NCBI GenBank assembly: GCA_035048485.1 | Contig: CM068587.1 | Coordinates: forward strand, 30,613,001 to 30,677,000 | DNA: 64,000 bases | Source: Pteria penguin | Taxonomy: Eukaryota > Mollusca > Bivalvia > Pterioida > Pteriidae | Direction of reading: 5' to 3' | Shown here: positions 41,501 through 54,159 of the stretch, one piece after another | How the letters are laid out: each line of letters opens with the position of its first letter | How positions within the stretch are numbered: position 1 is the stretch's first letter | Made by a program: the position numbers and the translations under genes | Notes under the pieces: model-generated | What the model was told of the DNA's origin: nothing | Databases searched by the model: none | Seen by the model: only the letters and a program-made list of their open reading frames with translations

Positions 41501-44500
41501 CACATACCAATATCAGTTTTTTCCATTTAGTCTTTTTTGTCTATGACCATAAAAAGAAATCACCCTTGGCATTTCAAAACCATTAATTGTGACAAACATA
41601 TAAAATGTATTAATAATGCCACTAATTCTTAACATTAAAAAACTTATTTTCACTGAAGTTTCCATGGTTCTATTGCACTACCTAAAAGCAGATATTATAG
41701 TTTAAAAAAAGATAACCTAAATTATCACAATAAAACCAGTCTTCCTCTTTCTTACTCCTCCACCCCCACCCCATTCCTATCTCCTACTTTATTTTTATGT
41801 TCAATATAAATGAAAATATAAAATATATTTTAAGGTGTATTTCTATTTGCAGTAATCTATAAACTGGTAGGGATTGGAGGGATATAAAACTATCAAAAAT
41901 GACCTCCAGTTTGACCGTCTGTCTGTCTGTCAACATTTTGGTTAAAGTTTTTGGTTTAAACAAAATCTCAGCACGTAAAACATAATACTTCACACATTGT
42001 TTCCTCATGACCAAAGCTTTCAAATTATGCCATGACTTTTGACCTAGTGACCTTGACCTTCAACTTTGACCTACTTTTAAAGTTGAACTTTGGCTATATC
42101 TTTTGAATCAATAGGGATAGGGCTCTGATACTTCACATACAGGTTCTTTATGATGAATACTTTCATCTGATACCACAACTTTTGACCTTGTGACCTTGAC
42201 CTTGCTTCGAATTTGCTTTGCATTTCAGTTATACTGTCTATAGTGGTTTCTTGCTATACCTATTTCCCCATTTCCTTTCTCTGATTCAGTATCTTTACCT
42301 ATTTGCACATATCTGATAAACTGAACATTAATGAGCAGCTATGAACACATTGTACTTAGTTTGAAGTGATAACAAAACCTGTTAACATGTCGAACTTGCA
42401 CTATGGTAGGTCTGGTTTGTTAAGATCAAAAATTGCTTTCATTCCAATATTCTAGTCATATTGCAAACATGTAAAAGGGAGTTATATATACAAACTCCTA
42501 GTAGAACAGTTTAAACATAGAATCAAATCCAAATTGCCTATATGACAACTTTACTGTTCAACCTTAATTTAAGTGTCCATAGTCAAAGAATCATAATTAT
42601 ATATGTCACAACAGTACATATTTAAAACTGAGAAGGAAATTAAACTTTTACATTAATAAGCTTTCATTAATGTAATTAATTGAAAATAATAGTAAATATA
42701 AGGGATGGACAGACATACACACAAATGGATAGAAATGTGGACCACTACAGTCTAACTCCCACCTTTGTAAGAAGGTAGTTAAAAACATTAAGTCACTGTG
42801 GCACTCACAATGCACTGCAGTGGATATTCATGGGCCCCTGGAATGTATAACTAAAACCAGGTGCCCAAGAGGAGTCAGTATCTCATGTTTAGCGTCCTGC
42901 ATCCATCATGAAAGTCCACTGTATACAGATGACACAAAAATACTTCACATGAAATAGTGTGGATTCGTACATTTGAAAATGTCACAATCAAACATAACAT
43001 TAAAATAATTGTCTGATAAAAGTTAAGTCAAAATCTCTACAAGGAGCTTTTTTTGAGCTTCAAGGAAATTAGTGACCCATGAAATACACAACTGTTCAAA
43101 TTAAATGGAAAATCAAGCATTAAAGATCTAAACAAATTGAAAAAATAGTGCAAAGCTTTATAAATAAATAAAGAGGCTAAATACAAGTCAATACATGAAA
43201 AAGGCATTCTCCAAGACAAAGCTGTAATAAGTTTCTCCTTATCAACTTACCTGTCATAAGTTTGTTTCATTTTCTTGCACGCCCAATATCCGCCATCTTT
43301 TATATTTTGACATTTTAATACTTCCGAAAAAGTCCCTTCACCCTTTTTCCCTAGAATTCGATACTCTGAAAAACAGAGAGAACAGGTACATATTACTGTA
43401 ATGTATTTCCTTTATTTACATCAAATTCATCTGTAAATAAAGACTAAATTTATTCCTCCCACTGGAAATGTAAGATATTCAGATCAACAGAATCTTGAAA
43501 AGTTGATGGCTCCATTTTACAACACCATAAAAAGGTCAAGGACTTAGATATGTTAACAATACAATGATTGCTGTTTACTAAATTACAGAATGTTTATGAT
43601 ACACATTTCCAAATATTTTAATAATATCAATGAAATAAGTTATTTTACTTTCATTAAAGTGAAGAAAAATTGTTAGCCTTGACCTCAAAAGTAGTAACTC
43701 TTTGTTCGGGAAATATTATTAGCAATGATTTGCAGTCTAATCACACCATTTTCAGCAGTTCTTTTTCAATTGAAATTTTGGTGTTTTTTCTTTTTTTTTT
43801 TTTTGGCGGGTATGGGAGGGCATTTTCAAATGTATTTTGTTTAAGTCAATTCTAACATGTCTAGATATGGTATAAGAGTCTATACAAACTGCAAGTATAA
43901 TTGAGGAAGGAAGCAGGGGTATAAGACTTAACTTTAGGCCCCCAGAAAAGGTCAAATATGGCTGAGGTATAAAGTTTTCAGGTCAGAAGGTATCATTACA
44001 TTTTCGCAAGCCCGGTATTTGAGTCCGCTCCCCCTCCCTCCATAAGCCACAGCATATAGGGAGGGGGAGAGGACTCAAATGCTGTGGCTTGCAACGATGG
44101 TATCATTAGTGAAGGTCAGACCTAATTGAAAAGATCATGTAAAGGTCAGACCAAACTGAGGCATTGAGTAAGGATCTAGCCTTTCTGACGGGTCAAGTAA
44201 GGCCATAACCAAACTGAGCTGCCTAGTGAGGGTGAGCTGAACAGAGCTATATTGTGCAAGCACAAGTAAGGCTGACGCAATAATAACCTCAATTCAACCT
44301 TATCTATTGGACAGAACCACTAAATTTGTAATAATTATGAGGAATGCTCAATGAATTTGCAACTTTCATTACAGAATAGTGAATGGCACTGAACATGCAC
44401 TATCTAGTTCTAACTATTGTTATAGAATAGCTACACTGGCTAATATCTCTTATTCAGTAGTCCAAGATTCTCTGCCCTTCTCCCACTTTTGATATCAGTG

Positions 44501-46269
44501 GTTTAATTTGTGGGCGATCGCCGATATCAAAAGTGGGAGAAAGCCAGAGAATCTCCGACTACTTATTTAGTAAAGCGTAATGGTTACTCATACAAACATT
44601 TATTCAAGCAAAAATGTTGACAATAAAAGTAATTGCAGTAATACTAGTATTCAAAAGCACATATTTTTATTAAATTTCAATACTTCTGATATAATATTCA
44701 ATATTCATTATTTATTATACAAGCACAAAACATGGATTGACAGTGGGTTTTTTTCTTCAAATCAGGTCCATTATAAGGACACTTCCCAATGGAAATTTCA
44801 CTTATTTTTCCCAAACATTGATCTTTTAGCATTATGCAAATGGGACAAAAAATTCCAAAATGAAAAGGTACAGGCACATTTGACATAAATAAAAAAAAAA
44901 CACTGATCGATAGCTTCTTTCAAAGATCTCTTTATTGAAATTCCAGTTACAGCTCTCTTAAATGTCAATTTGGTTTTTCAATTTCCTAAAGCATTTTAGG
45001 ATCTACATTATTTTTATTTTGATAATATAATGAAAGAAAACATTTATGGCAATTCATAAAAGCATTCAATATTTACAGAAATTAAGGAGTCATAACTTGC
45101 AGTCAAATTATCTCAAAAAAGGGCCATTTTACATGTAGGATATTTAAATACATGTACCCTGAATTGGTCTCTTTTCTGAAATAAATTCAAATTGACTACA
45201 AGTTTGACTCATTAATTTCTGTGAATATTGAATGTTTGTATGAATTGCCATTGCCTTTAGGTGATAGACAAAATATTTTAGACTTTCCAGAATATATATA
45301 CATGTACTTGAATATTCGGCAATAAACAAAATGTATAAGAAAAATCTCAAATGCAACAGCTTATGTATTTGCAACAGACAAGAGCCAAATTTAGAACATG
45401 TGAGCAAATGTGAAGATGCCTGATGGATTCTGATCCTAATTTCATTCTGACATTAGAACCATACAGAAGACAGATGGCGTAGATTTTACGCATTACTCCT
45501 TCACCCTCACTTCCTTCGTTCTTTTAACCCCCTCCTCTAACCTTGATATGAAGTCCTTGTACATTATAACACAATTATGTCTACACTCTACAATATAAAT
45601 CTTGATTCAACTTTCGATCATTTTCTGTATAAAACTAATCACAAGCTTGAGAAATACTGAGTGATGCATTTTCAAAAAAGAACAGAATCAGTGGTTTAGA
45701 TAAAACCTTCAAGGCCTTGCAGAAAAATGGGTCTGGGGAAAAAGCAAGCAATCTACAGCAGAGATGTACATGTACTGGTGGGAGGAATGCAGGTGTAGGG
45801 GGGGGGGGGGGCTTTGACTCTTTTGCTCTTACAGTTTGACTATTTGAGGGGCCTAGAGTCACATTTTCACTTTAACTGTCCATTCTTAGTTTTGTTATCA
45901 CATCTGCCATTTAATGGAAGCTTATTGTTACTGTATGGTATTCACATTTTTCCATTCCTAGATATTTGTGTACCTTGGCTGATTTTTTTGTCAAGCTGAA
46001 TCAGATCTCTTGACCTACCTTACTTACATACCTTGCACTTCAAATATACAATGGTGTTTTAACTGAAAACCTTTTAAAATACCAAAAAGGAGAAGTTTTT
46101 CATATGAATGTTTTTAATGTCATCCGGTAAAATTTTGGTTTAAAAGGGAAACACATTAATGTTGTCAATTTAAGTCATAGCATTGAATTTCACAACTAAA
46201 TTTTTGAATCTGTATTCTTCACCAGGCAACAAATTTTTAGAATAAGTTACCTTGGCCCATAAACACCAT
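17482..46269 (-). CDS. MOK: MOK protein kinase (RCK/MAK family), whole coding region
   Basis: Exons in transcription order: 46269-46251 (tentative), 43365-43251, 37087-36998, 35009-34939, then one of 31050-30972 or 30114-30036, 28764-28716, 26554-26469, 25934-25842, 24546-24445, 24021-23848, 21191-20942, 20181-19990, 17559-17482. They total 1398 nt (465 aa) with all phases consistent. Kinase motifs: GKKGEGTFSEV glycine loop, ACKKMK catalytic Lys, FHRDVKPEN catalytic loop, ADFGSC, TEY in the activation segment (QPYTEYISTRWYRAPE) and DIWSVGCVF. QVNNLREIQAMRRL and LLTDGYYTYKMD match MOK better than MAK or CILK1. Human MOK is 419 aa. It is a MAPK-like Ser/Thr kinase of the RCK group, associated with cilia. 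The tail after the kinase domain is unlike human MOK. Not pseudogenised. Confidence 0.93.
17560..19989 (-). other. MOK intron, nothing recognised apart from an AT tract
   Basis: 2430 nt, AT-rich, with an (AT)n tract at about 18828-18885. No element with clear termini was seen. Confidence 0.7.
19990..20181 (-). CDS. MOK: MOK exon in C-terminal tail
   Basis: 192 nt, phase 0 at both ends, acceptor ttcttgcag, donor gtacgt. It encodes a Ser/Thr/Asn-rich, probably disordered segment: RRHRRVLAESTHQF through SLLPSLSSTYKPHK. Phase compatibility and clean splice sites support it. Confidence 0.85.
20455..20690 (-). mobile_element. Degraded SINE, copy 5
   Basis: Read on the - strand, cccatgtcacggttgactgc, catgtagaaattccctcaat and ggcctattacagaggtctga correspond to the shared SINE body at 9855. 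The head is too worn to assign. Confidence 0.55.
20942..21191 (-). CDS. MOK: MOK exon: post-kinase basic/acidic linker
   Basis: 250 nt. The first base completes Arg of the previous exon; it ends in phase 0 before gtaagt. It encodes a charged, likely helical start (DADKRAALLAKQKAQEEKEK) and then a Ser/Pro-rich stretch ending IFKDRKKVDRV. It probably forms a flexible tail; no known domain was seen. Confidence 0.9.
21590..22985. repeat. Dispersed repeat with ~325-bp tandem units (four, one truncated)
   Basis: The segment aagtccaagggccataaatc recurs near 21897, 22225, 22446 and 22770, followed each time by (a)aaagta(g/a)gtca(a/c)tcgtaac and gcttgaaataaagctatata. The element ends with gacggacggacggatgtacg and a tgacggtcatataataaaaa tail. 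It sits in the MOK intron between 21192 and 23847. Four-copy internal expansion of a bivalve dispersed repeat is the likely origin. Confidence 0.85.
22986..23847 (-). other. MOK intron remainder
   Basis: AT-rich, no repeat or ORF with support. Confidence 0.75.
23848..24021 (-). CDS. MOK: MOK exon: C-lobe end of kinase domain
   Basis: 174 nt with donor gttagt. It encodes SRGMNFNFPTKKGTGLERLL and CSQDVVELIYQMCTYDPDDR, then ISAKQALRHSYFKDLR. MNFNFPTKKGTG matches human MOK MNFDFPFKKGSG, and YDPDDRISAKQALRHSYF is the conserved end of the kinase fold. Confidence 0.96.
24445..24546 (-). CDS. MOK: MOK exon: CMGC-insert region
   Basis: 102 nt, acceptor tttttacag, donor gtaagt. It encodes LHPLFPGSNEVDQIAKIHD and IMGTPEPNVLNKFK, the conserved LFPG-EVDQI-KI-GTP block of CMGC kinases. 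Confidence 0.96.
25180..25640. repeat. ~95-bp tandem array in MOK intron
   Basis: The string ggacagagataa(g/a)at occurs near 25217, 25313, 25406, 25502 and 25599. Each is followed by cagggcagtactttatcac and a cacctgtccc(c/t)accagg segment. About 4.5 units lie in the intron between exons 25842 and 24546. Confidence 0.9.
25842..25934 (-). CDS. MOK: MOK exon: APE motif and subdomain IX
   Basis: 93 nt. The first base completes Trp of the previous exon; then YRAPECLLTDGYYTYKMD and IWSVGCVFFEIL. This is near identical to human MOK (YRAPECLLTDGFYTYKMDLW). The donor is gtaaat. Confidence 0.97.
26469..26554 (-). CDS. MOK: MOK exon: DFG and TEY activation segment
   Basis: 86 nt, acceptor atattacag. 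It encodes EDLLKLADFGSCRSVYSKQ then PYTEYISTR and two bases of Trp before gtgctt. DFG chelates the metal. TEY is the dual-phosphorylation-type motif of the MAPK-like group. Confidence 0.97.
26555..28200 (-). other. MOK intron, left of the 28.2-kb array
   Basis: AT-rich. A + strand open stretch of about 60 codons at 27307-27489 has no splice support or recognised similarity. Confidence 0.6.
28200..28690. repeat. ~38-40-bp tandem repeat beside a MOK donor site
   Basis: About 11 degenerate units of the form atggaccacaactagtccag tccttaatgtgtc. The array ends about 25 bp from the splice donor of exon 28764-28716, on its downstream (intronic) side. Confidence 0.85.
28716..28764 (-). CDS. MOK: MOK exon: catalytic loop HRD
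   Basis: 49 nt. Its first base completes the Arg codon begun by either alternative exon; it then encodes NGIFHRDVKPENILIK, which carries the catalytic HRDVKPEN loop. It ends in phase 0 before gtaaga. Confidence 0.97.
28765..30035 (-). other. MOK intron downstream of alternative exon B
   Basis: 1271 nt, AT-rich. No tandem array or element with clear ends was seen. Confidence 0.7.
30036..30114 (-). CDS. MOK: MOK alternative exon B (helix before HRD)
   Basis: 79 nt, acceptor ctttgcag, donor gtatgt. With the leading g from the exon at 34939 it encodes DRRTYLPEHLVK then TYMYQLCKSVDHTHR, and two bases pass on to the Arg codon. It is the copy closer to human MOK (RRYPLSEKKIMHYMYQLCKS). It has the same length and phases as exon A (30972-31050). 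Inserting B after A gives a stop (TAA) twelve codons in, so the two cannot be used together productively. Confidence 0.9.
30604..30845. mobile_element. Foldback MITE between the two alternative MOK exons
   Basis: Terminal inverted repeats of about 44 bp begin gccagttgttcgaaacttta at the left. The right end is the complement (taaagtttcgaacaactggc). It extends inward through the -ccac(t)-ggtt(a/g)- part. Total about 242 bp, no coding capacity. It sits inside the 857-nt intron separating alternative exons A and B. Confidence 0.85.
30972..31050 (-). CDS. MOK: MOK alternative exon A (helix before HRD)
   Basis: 79 nt, acceptor tgatttcag, donor gtaagg. With the leading g it encodes GKRHYLPERKVK then HYMYQLLKSVEHMHR, in the same phases as exon B. 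A and B agree at 18 of 27 residues, including YLPE, YMYQL and KSV. They differ at many third positions, so the duplication is old and both copies look selected. Confidence 0.9.
31260..31760. repeat. ~138-bp tandem repeat with TGACCTTGACC motifs
   Basis: (g)gtgag(t/c)aa(g)tgtatgaagt recurs near 31305, 31440, 31579 and 31718. Between copies lie ttcattgcaatagca, a ttatggtc(c/t)ggaaacca-like piece and tatgaccttgaccttttgac. About 3.5 units lie in the MOK intron upstream of exon A. Confidence 0.88.
31761..34938 (-). other. MOK intron, mostly unremarkable
   Basis: Slightly higher GC near 32400-33050 with no supported exon. A C-run flanked by ggttgcaggggttgcaac occurs at about 34245-34275. No coding evidence. 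Confidence 0.6.
34939..35009 (-). CDS. MOK: MOK exon: hinge region
   Basis: 71 nt, acceptor tctctag, donor gtaaga. It encodes DKKSGTLALICELMDMNIYE then LIR and one base. LALICELMDMNIYELIRG is identical over this span to human MOK, at the hinge/gatekeeper region. Confidence 0.97.
36010..36985. repeat. 62-bp tandem repeat split by a MITE
   Basis: The unit is caccaactcttagcacagcc tgtgtaattaccatcacata taaatagcaatataacagaaat. About seven copies precede position 36458 and one more lies at 36898-36985. The last copy reaches to within about 15 bp of the donor of the MOK exon ending at 36998. Confidence 0.92.
36459..36897. mobile_element. Non-autonomous hAT-type MITE, 439 bp
   Basis: Ends are tagagatgcaacgata and tatcgttgcatctcta, perfect terminal inverted repeats. 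It is flanked by perfect 8-bp direct repeats tcacatat (36451-36458 and 36898-36905). An 8-bp target duplication is the hallmark of hAT transposons. The interior is rich in cgatacgatacg/cgtatcgt motifs and has no transposase ORF. The target duplication comes from the host 62-bp repeat. Confidence 0.92.
36998..37087 (-). CDS. MOK: MOK exon: helix C
   Basis: 90 nt. The first base completes Ser; then IEQVNNLREIQAMRRLSPHA and NILELQEVI and two bases before gtgagt. It carries the helix C Glu in NNLREIQ. Human MOK reads SIEQVNNLREIQALRRL here. Confidence 0.97.
41273..41334. repeat. Near-perfect hairpin, ~28-bp arms
   Basis: The left arm aataaataaagctacactc plus aaatgccac and the right arm gtggcatctaagtgtagct plus ttatttatt are reverse complements with two mismatches around a loop of about 3 nt. 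Confidence 0.85.
41860..42225. repeat. Dispersed repeat with TGACCTTGACCTT
   Basis: tgaccgtctgtctgtctgtc is followed by tgacctagtgaccttgacct and again cttgtgaccttgaccttg. Same layout as the 3085 element; a bivalve-type dispersed repeat. Confidence 0.7.
43251..43365 (-). CDS. MOK: MOK exon: glycine loop and catalytic lysine
   Basis: 115 nt, acceptor ctgtttttcag, donor gtaagt. It encodes YRILGKKGEGTFSEVLKCQ then NIKDGGYWACKKMKQTYD. GxGxF loop and ACK lysine as in human MOK (IGKIGEGTFSEV, YYACKQMKQ). It begins with two bases of a codon, so it needs an upstream exon ending in one spare base. Confidence 0.96.
44002..44096. repeat. Inverted repeat with C-rich/G-rich arms
   Basis: atttgagtccgctccccctc (44017 on) pairs with gagggggagaggactcaaat (44061-44080). 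Small foldback element in the first long MOK intron. Confidence 0.75.
44457..44563. mobile_element. Small foldback MITE, ~107 bp
   Basis: The arms 44457-44497 and 44523-44563 (agtagtccaagattctctg with tcccacttttgatatc) are near-perfect reverse complements separated by about 25 nt. Confidence 0.8.
46251..46269 (-). CDS. MOK: MOK tentative first coding exon (19 nt)
   Basis: Reading leftward: aaacaATGg, giving M V F M G Q plus one base, then donor gtaact. It supplies the single base required by the exon at 43365, giving MVFMGQ-EYRILGKKGEG. The start context is good (A at -3, G at +4), and a second in-frame ATG gives MGQ. The call rests on phase and signals only; another upstream exon could be the real start. 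Confidence 0.45.
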
Positions 46270-50557
<4,288 letters not shown>

Positions 50558-50937
50558 AGATAAGGTTAAAGAGGTCTTAAATTTTACACTTTAAAACAGG
50601 CATTTGTCGCAAGAAAATGAGGAAACTCTCACATCTTTTTAATTCATCCGTTTTGACAATCTAGTCGTTAAGAAACATGTTACAAAGTCGGAATGAAGTT
50701 CGGACAAACAAGTAGAAAAAAAGAGAAACGGACCTTAAGTAAACCGATGGATTCAGGCTTATTCAGAACAACTCTGTTTAAATCACTTAGTGTTCTTGGT
50801 AAGCTCTTTTGATAAGGTTGCTAGAGAACATTCACAATGTATCAGTGGCACTAAATCAGAATGTTTATACTCGAGTCTCATGATCGTACTTCTCGATTGT
50901 TATTTCTTTGTTTTAACATCAGTTTTCCTTTACATCA

Positions 50938-51292
50938 TTTACATAGTTTCTGTATCTCCTGATGCATTACACAAAATTTAGACCTTTGCAATGGACCAGT
51001 CTGATACAATGAGGGATCTTCTACATGCCAAATATATAACGTGACATGGGACCTCAGTTGTTACTGCTTGACTTAATAAATAAATAAATAAATAAATAAA
51101 AAATAAATAAATAATAATAATAATAATAATAATAATGATAATAATAATAATAATAATAATAACAATAATAATAATAATAATAATAATAAAATAGTAATAA
51201 AAGATCCGGACAGCGACGTGTCAAGGATGGGGTTCGAATCTGGGACCTCTTTTTTCGAGTCAGTCACGTTATCGATTGAGCTACCCCGGATC
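50938..51292 (-). mobile_element. tRNA-derived SINE, copy 4, with internal (AATA/AAT) expansion
   Basis: On the - strand the tRNA-like head gatccggggtagctcaatcg, with B-box agattcgaacccc, lies at about 51292-51195. A (TTA)n stretch follows (51188-51074), then the shared body gaggtcccatgtcacgtta, gcatgtagaagatccctcat. An aagatccgg/ccggatct inverted pair bounds the head. The simple-repeat expansion separates head from body. Confidence 0.75.
51074..51188. repeat. (AATA)n/(AAT)n microsatellite
   Basis: Runs of aataaata then aataataat with few interruptions, inside the SINE copy. Confidence 0.95.
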
Positions 51293-51349
51293 TATTTCTC
51301 GAAAAAAAAGAAAGAGAAAATCATCACTTTACAGATAAACAAGAGTTAC

Positions 51350-51621
51350 CCACCGTTAGTCCCATTTCCTCCTATATTTATGAATTTATCCCTAAAAGCT
51401 GAGGCTTTACTTCGCTCTTTTTCCTTTTTCGTCGAAAGATCATCTTTCACTGATTTTTTGTCCGATTTTTCTGTTTTGAAGCTTTTCGTTTCAAATTCAT
51501 CACTGGTATCAGACAAACCATCCATAACAGAGGATGTGTCGTGCAAAGTTTTGCTATACTTTTCCCAATTTAAAAATTTTGGTCGCCATTTCGCTACTTT
51601 CTCCACCCGTACGGCATACAT
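51350..51621 (-). CDS. Candidate first coding exon of an unidentified gene
   Basis: ATG at 51621-51619 opens 90 codons plus two bases, ending at a gtaact donor (51349-51348). An in-frame TAA lies upstream. It encodes MYAVRVEKVAKWRPKFLNW followed by a Ser/Asp/Lys-rich hydrophilic stretch (DGLSDTSDEFETKSFK, KKSVKDDLSTKKEKERSK) ending FINIGGNGTNGG. The tryptophan-containing start and charged, probably disordered rest look like a real protein start. I do not recognise the family. Its end phase (2 bases) does not fit the MOK exon at 43365, so it is a separate gene. The opposite strand is also open across this stretch, which lowers confidence. Confidence 0.4.
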
Positions 51622-52431
51622 GGAGAAAGGACTCTTTTTAATCTCCAACAATAGAATGAAATCTGTTTAATCGTGTAAGCCTCTTAATACCATGGTGTTC
51701 TCTAATTTTACTATTGATTTGAATTCTTAACGCTCTATATACGCCATGAATATTAAGGCTAATGCCCATACTAATTAACGCTCAATGGAATGTGCATTTA
51801 TAAAATATGCGCTACATCGATGGTCCAAGCGCAGTAACCGTGTAAATAGGAATCCTCTGCCCACACACACTATATCAAATTATGATATTAAAACACCATC
51901 TACCGATAGTGATAGCGTGCTAACGAAGTATCAAGATATATGATAAGGCCACACCAAGTTATTACGTTGTTAAACATCAGCGGGCGGGTAGGTTTTCGTG
52001 GGACATCGAACAAAAATCAATAGATCAAGTTTCAATAGTTTTAAATTTATATTTATTAAGAGGGTATTATTTTAAATTATTATTATTAATTTATATTTTA
52101 TGTTTCCCGAAGAAAGCTTGTCATTCGTTCGTTTTTGTTTTGGGGTTTTTTTGTTCTTATTTTGTTGGGGTTTTTTTAGTTTTGTTTTGTTTTGTTTGTT
52201 TTTTTTTTATATATTTATTTTTCCGTTTTGTTTTCTTTTTGTTTGTTTGTTAGTTGTGTGATTTTTGTTTTATTTTGGGTGTTTTAATCTTTGTTTTTCT
52301 TTTTAATTTTGGGCTTTATTTGGGGGGGGGGTCATTAAATTGATAAAATGTCAATTTACTGCATACATTTACATGTACTCAGTATCATTTACTATAAATT
52401 GATCATTCTTATATCTGTCCGTCTGTGTTTC

Positions 52432-52456
52432 TATCTATCTATCCATCCATCCATCC

Positions 52457-52541
<85 letters not shown>
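52432..52541. repeat. (CTAT)n / GATA microsatellite
   Basis: About 25 ctat units with a short ccat run at the left end (about 52440-52455). Confidence 0.97.
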
Positions 52542-52542
<1 letters not shown>

Positions 52543-52726
52543 TTTCTCTTTGTCTACTTTTTGTACTCATTGTCTACATTTTAAATATTACTGTATTAAG
52601 ATATTAATATAGAATAACGCCAGACCCTTAAAAAAAGTTGGTAATTTGTCGTATCAGTTTACGTCCAGACATGATATGCGGTAGTCTTATTACTTAACGG
52701 TATGGGATTTATCATTCTCTTATATG

Positions 52727-53575
52727 ACCGACTCTTACTGCATTTATCATTCTATGATTGGATCGCCTCTTACCGCATTTATCGTTCTCTGACTGGATCG
52801 CCTCTTACTGCATTTATCATTCTCTGATTGGATCGCCTCTCACTGCATTTATCATACCGGTACTCTGATTGGATCGCCTCTTACTGCATTTATCATTCTA
52901 TGATTGGATCACCTCTTACTGCATTTATCATTCTCTGATTGGATCGCCTCTTACTGCATTTATCATTTTCGATTTATTATTCTCTGATTGGATTGCCTCT
53001 TACTGCATTTATCATTCTCTGATTGGATCGCATCTTACTGCATTTATCATTTTCCGATTTATCATTCTCTGATTGGATAGCCTCTTACAGCATTTATCAC
53101 TCTCTGATTGGATCGCCTCTTACTACATTTATCATTTTCTGATTTATCATTCTCTGATTGGATCGCCTCTTACTGCATGTATCATTCTATGATTGGATCG
53201 CCTCTTACTGCATTTATCATTTTCTGATTTATCATTCTCTGATTGAATCGCCTCTTACTGCATGTATCATTCTCTGATTGTACCGTCTCTTACTGCATTT
53301 ATCATTCTCTGATTGGATCGCCTCTTACTGCATTTATCATTCCCTGATTGGATCGCCTCTTACTGCATGTATCATTCTCTGATTGGATCGCCTCTTACTG
53401 CATGTATCATTCTCTGACTGGATCGACTCTTACTGCCATGTATCATTCCCTGACTGGATCGACTCTTACTGCATGTATTATTCTCTGACTGGATTGACTC
53501 TTACTGCATGTATCATTCTCTGACTGGATCGACTCTTACTGCATTTATCATTCTATGATTGGATCGCCTCGTACT
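52727..53575. repeat. 35-bp minisatellite, about 24 copies
   Basis: The unit is ctgattggatcgcctcttac tgcatttatcattct. Some units carry an extra ttc(c/t)gatttatcattctc insertion, and the right-hand units share the variants catgtatcat and gactggatcgactc, so the array has local sub-families. Confidence 0.95.
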
Positions 53576-53888
53576 GTTCTGATATTCGTATTAATAACCA
53601 GTGGAGCGCTATAGTCGACAGTGCCTCTTGTGATGTAGTGCAGTATAAATACTCATGGATTCAATCTTCATAACAATACATTATGGGGATTGGGTTCATT
53701 CAAAATCTTCTTCAAATTGTAGGAAAAATTACCCTTCATATATTTATGTCATATGTTCTTTCTTTCTTTTTCTTTTTTTATCACGCAGATCTAAAGCTTT
53801 GAAACGCAGACCTAATCAATATAAATATCGAATTTGAAACAAAATTTTGGTGTTAATAGAGAGTTTTCAATGAGCCTACATTTATTAA

Positions 53889-54159
53889 AGTTACCTCCCG
53901 TAGTCAGCCATATTTGGGGTCAAACAGGAGATTTTTATTCATAGTATTACCAATTTTAAGACCTTTGTTTGGAGACTGTTTTCACAATTTTGCACCAAAA
54001 TTAACAGTTTCGAAATGAATTATATCTTAGTATTTTATTGGGTTGTAAGCAATTTATATTTTCAAAGATGATTTTAAAGAATTCAGCCTATATTTTTGTT
54101 GATTAAGACACAAAATTTTACACTTTGACCCATAAAATGGCTGACAACAGGAAATAACT
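53889..54159. mobile_element. MITE with ~30-bp degenerate inverted termini
   Basis: The left end agttacctcccgtagtcagc then catatttggg pairs with the right end cccataaaatggctgacaac then aggaaataact. About 270 bp, no ORF. Confidence 0.6.

Larger units (their letters stand above)
37088..43250 (-). other. Large MOK intron
   Basis: 6163 nt. Contains a degenerate ~33-bp agaagaaatctccaggaaga-type repeat (about 37740-37990), a short hairpin (41273-41334) and a TGACCTTGACC repeat (about 41860-42225). The rest is AT-rich without supported exons. Confidence 0.7.

Noticed and set aside
51195..51292. tRNA gene on the - strand
   Set aside because: A- and B-box-like parts and a pairing gatccgg/ccggatc exist, but about 25 extra bases follow the T-arm and the SINE body is adjacent, so it is a SINE head.
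51218..51670. + strand 150-codon ORF
   Set aside because: Starts in the SINE head and lies opposite the more protein-like - strand exon candidate; Phe/Ser-rich complement of a Lys/Asp/Ser-rich frame.
52348..52607. LSIYLSIYL repeat ORFs
   Set aside because: Translation of the (CTAT)n microsatellite.
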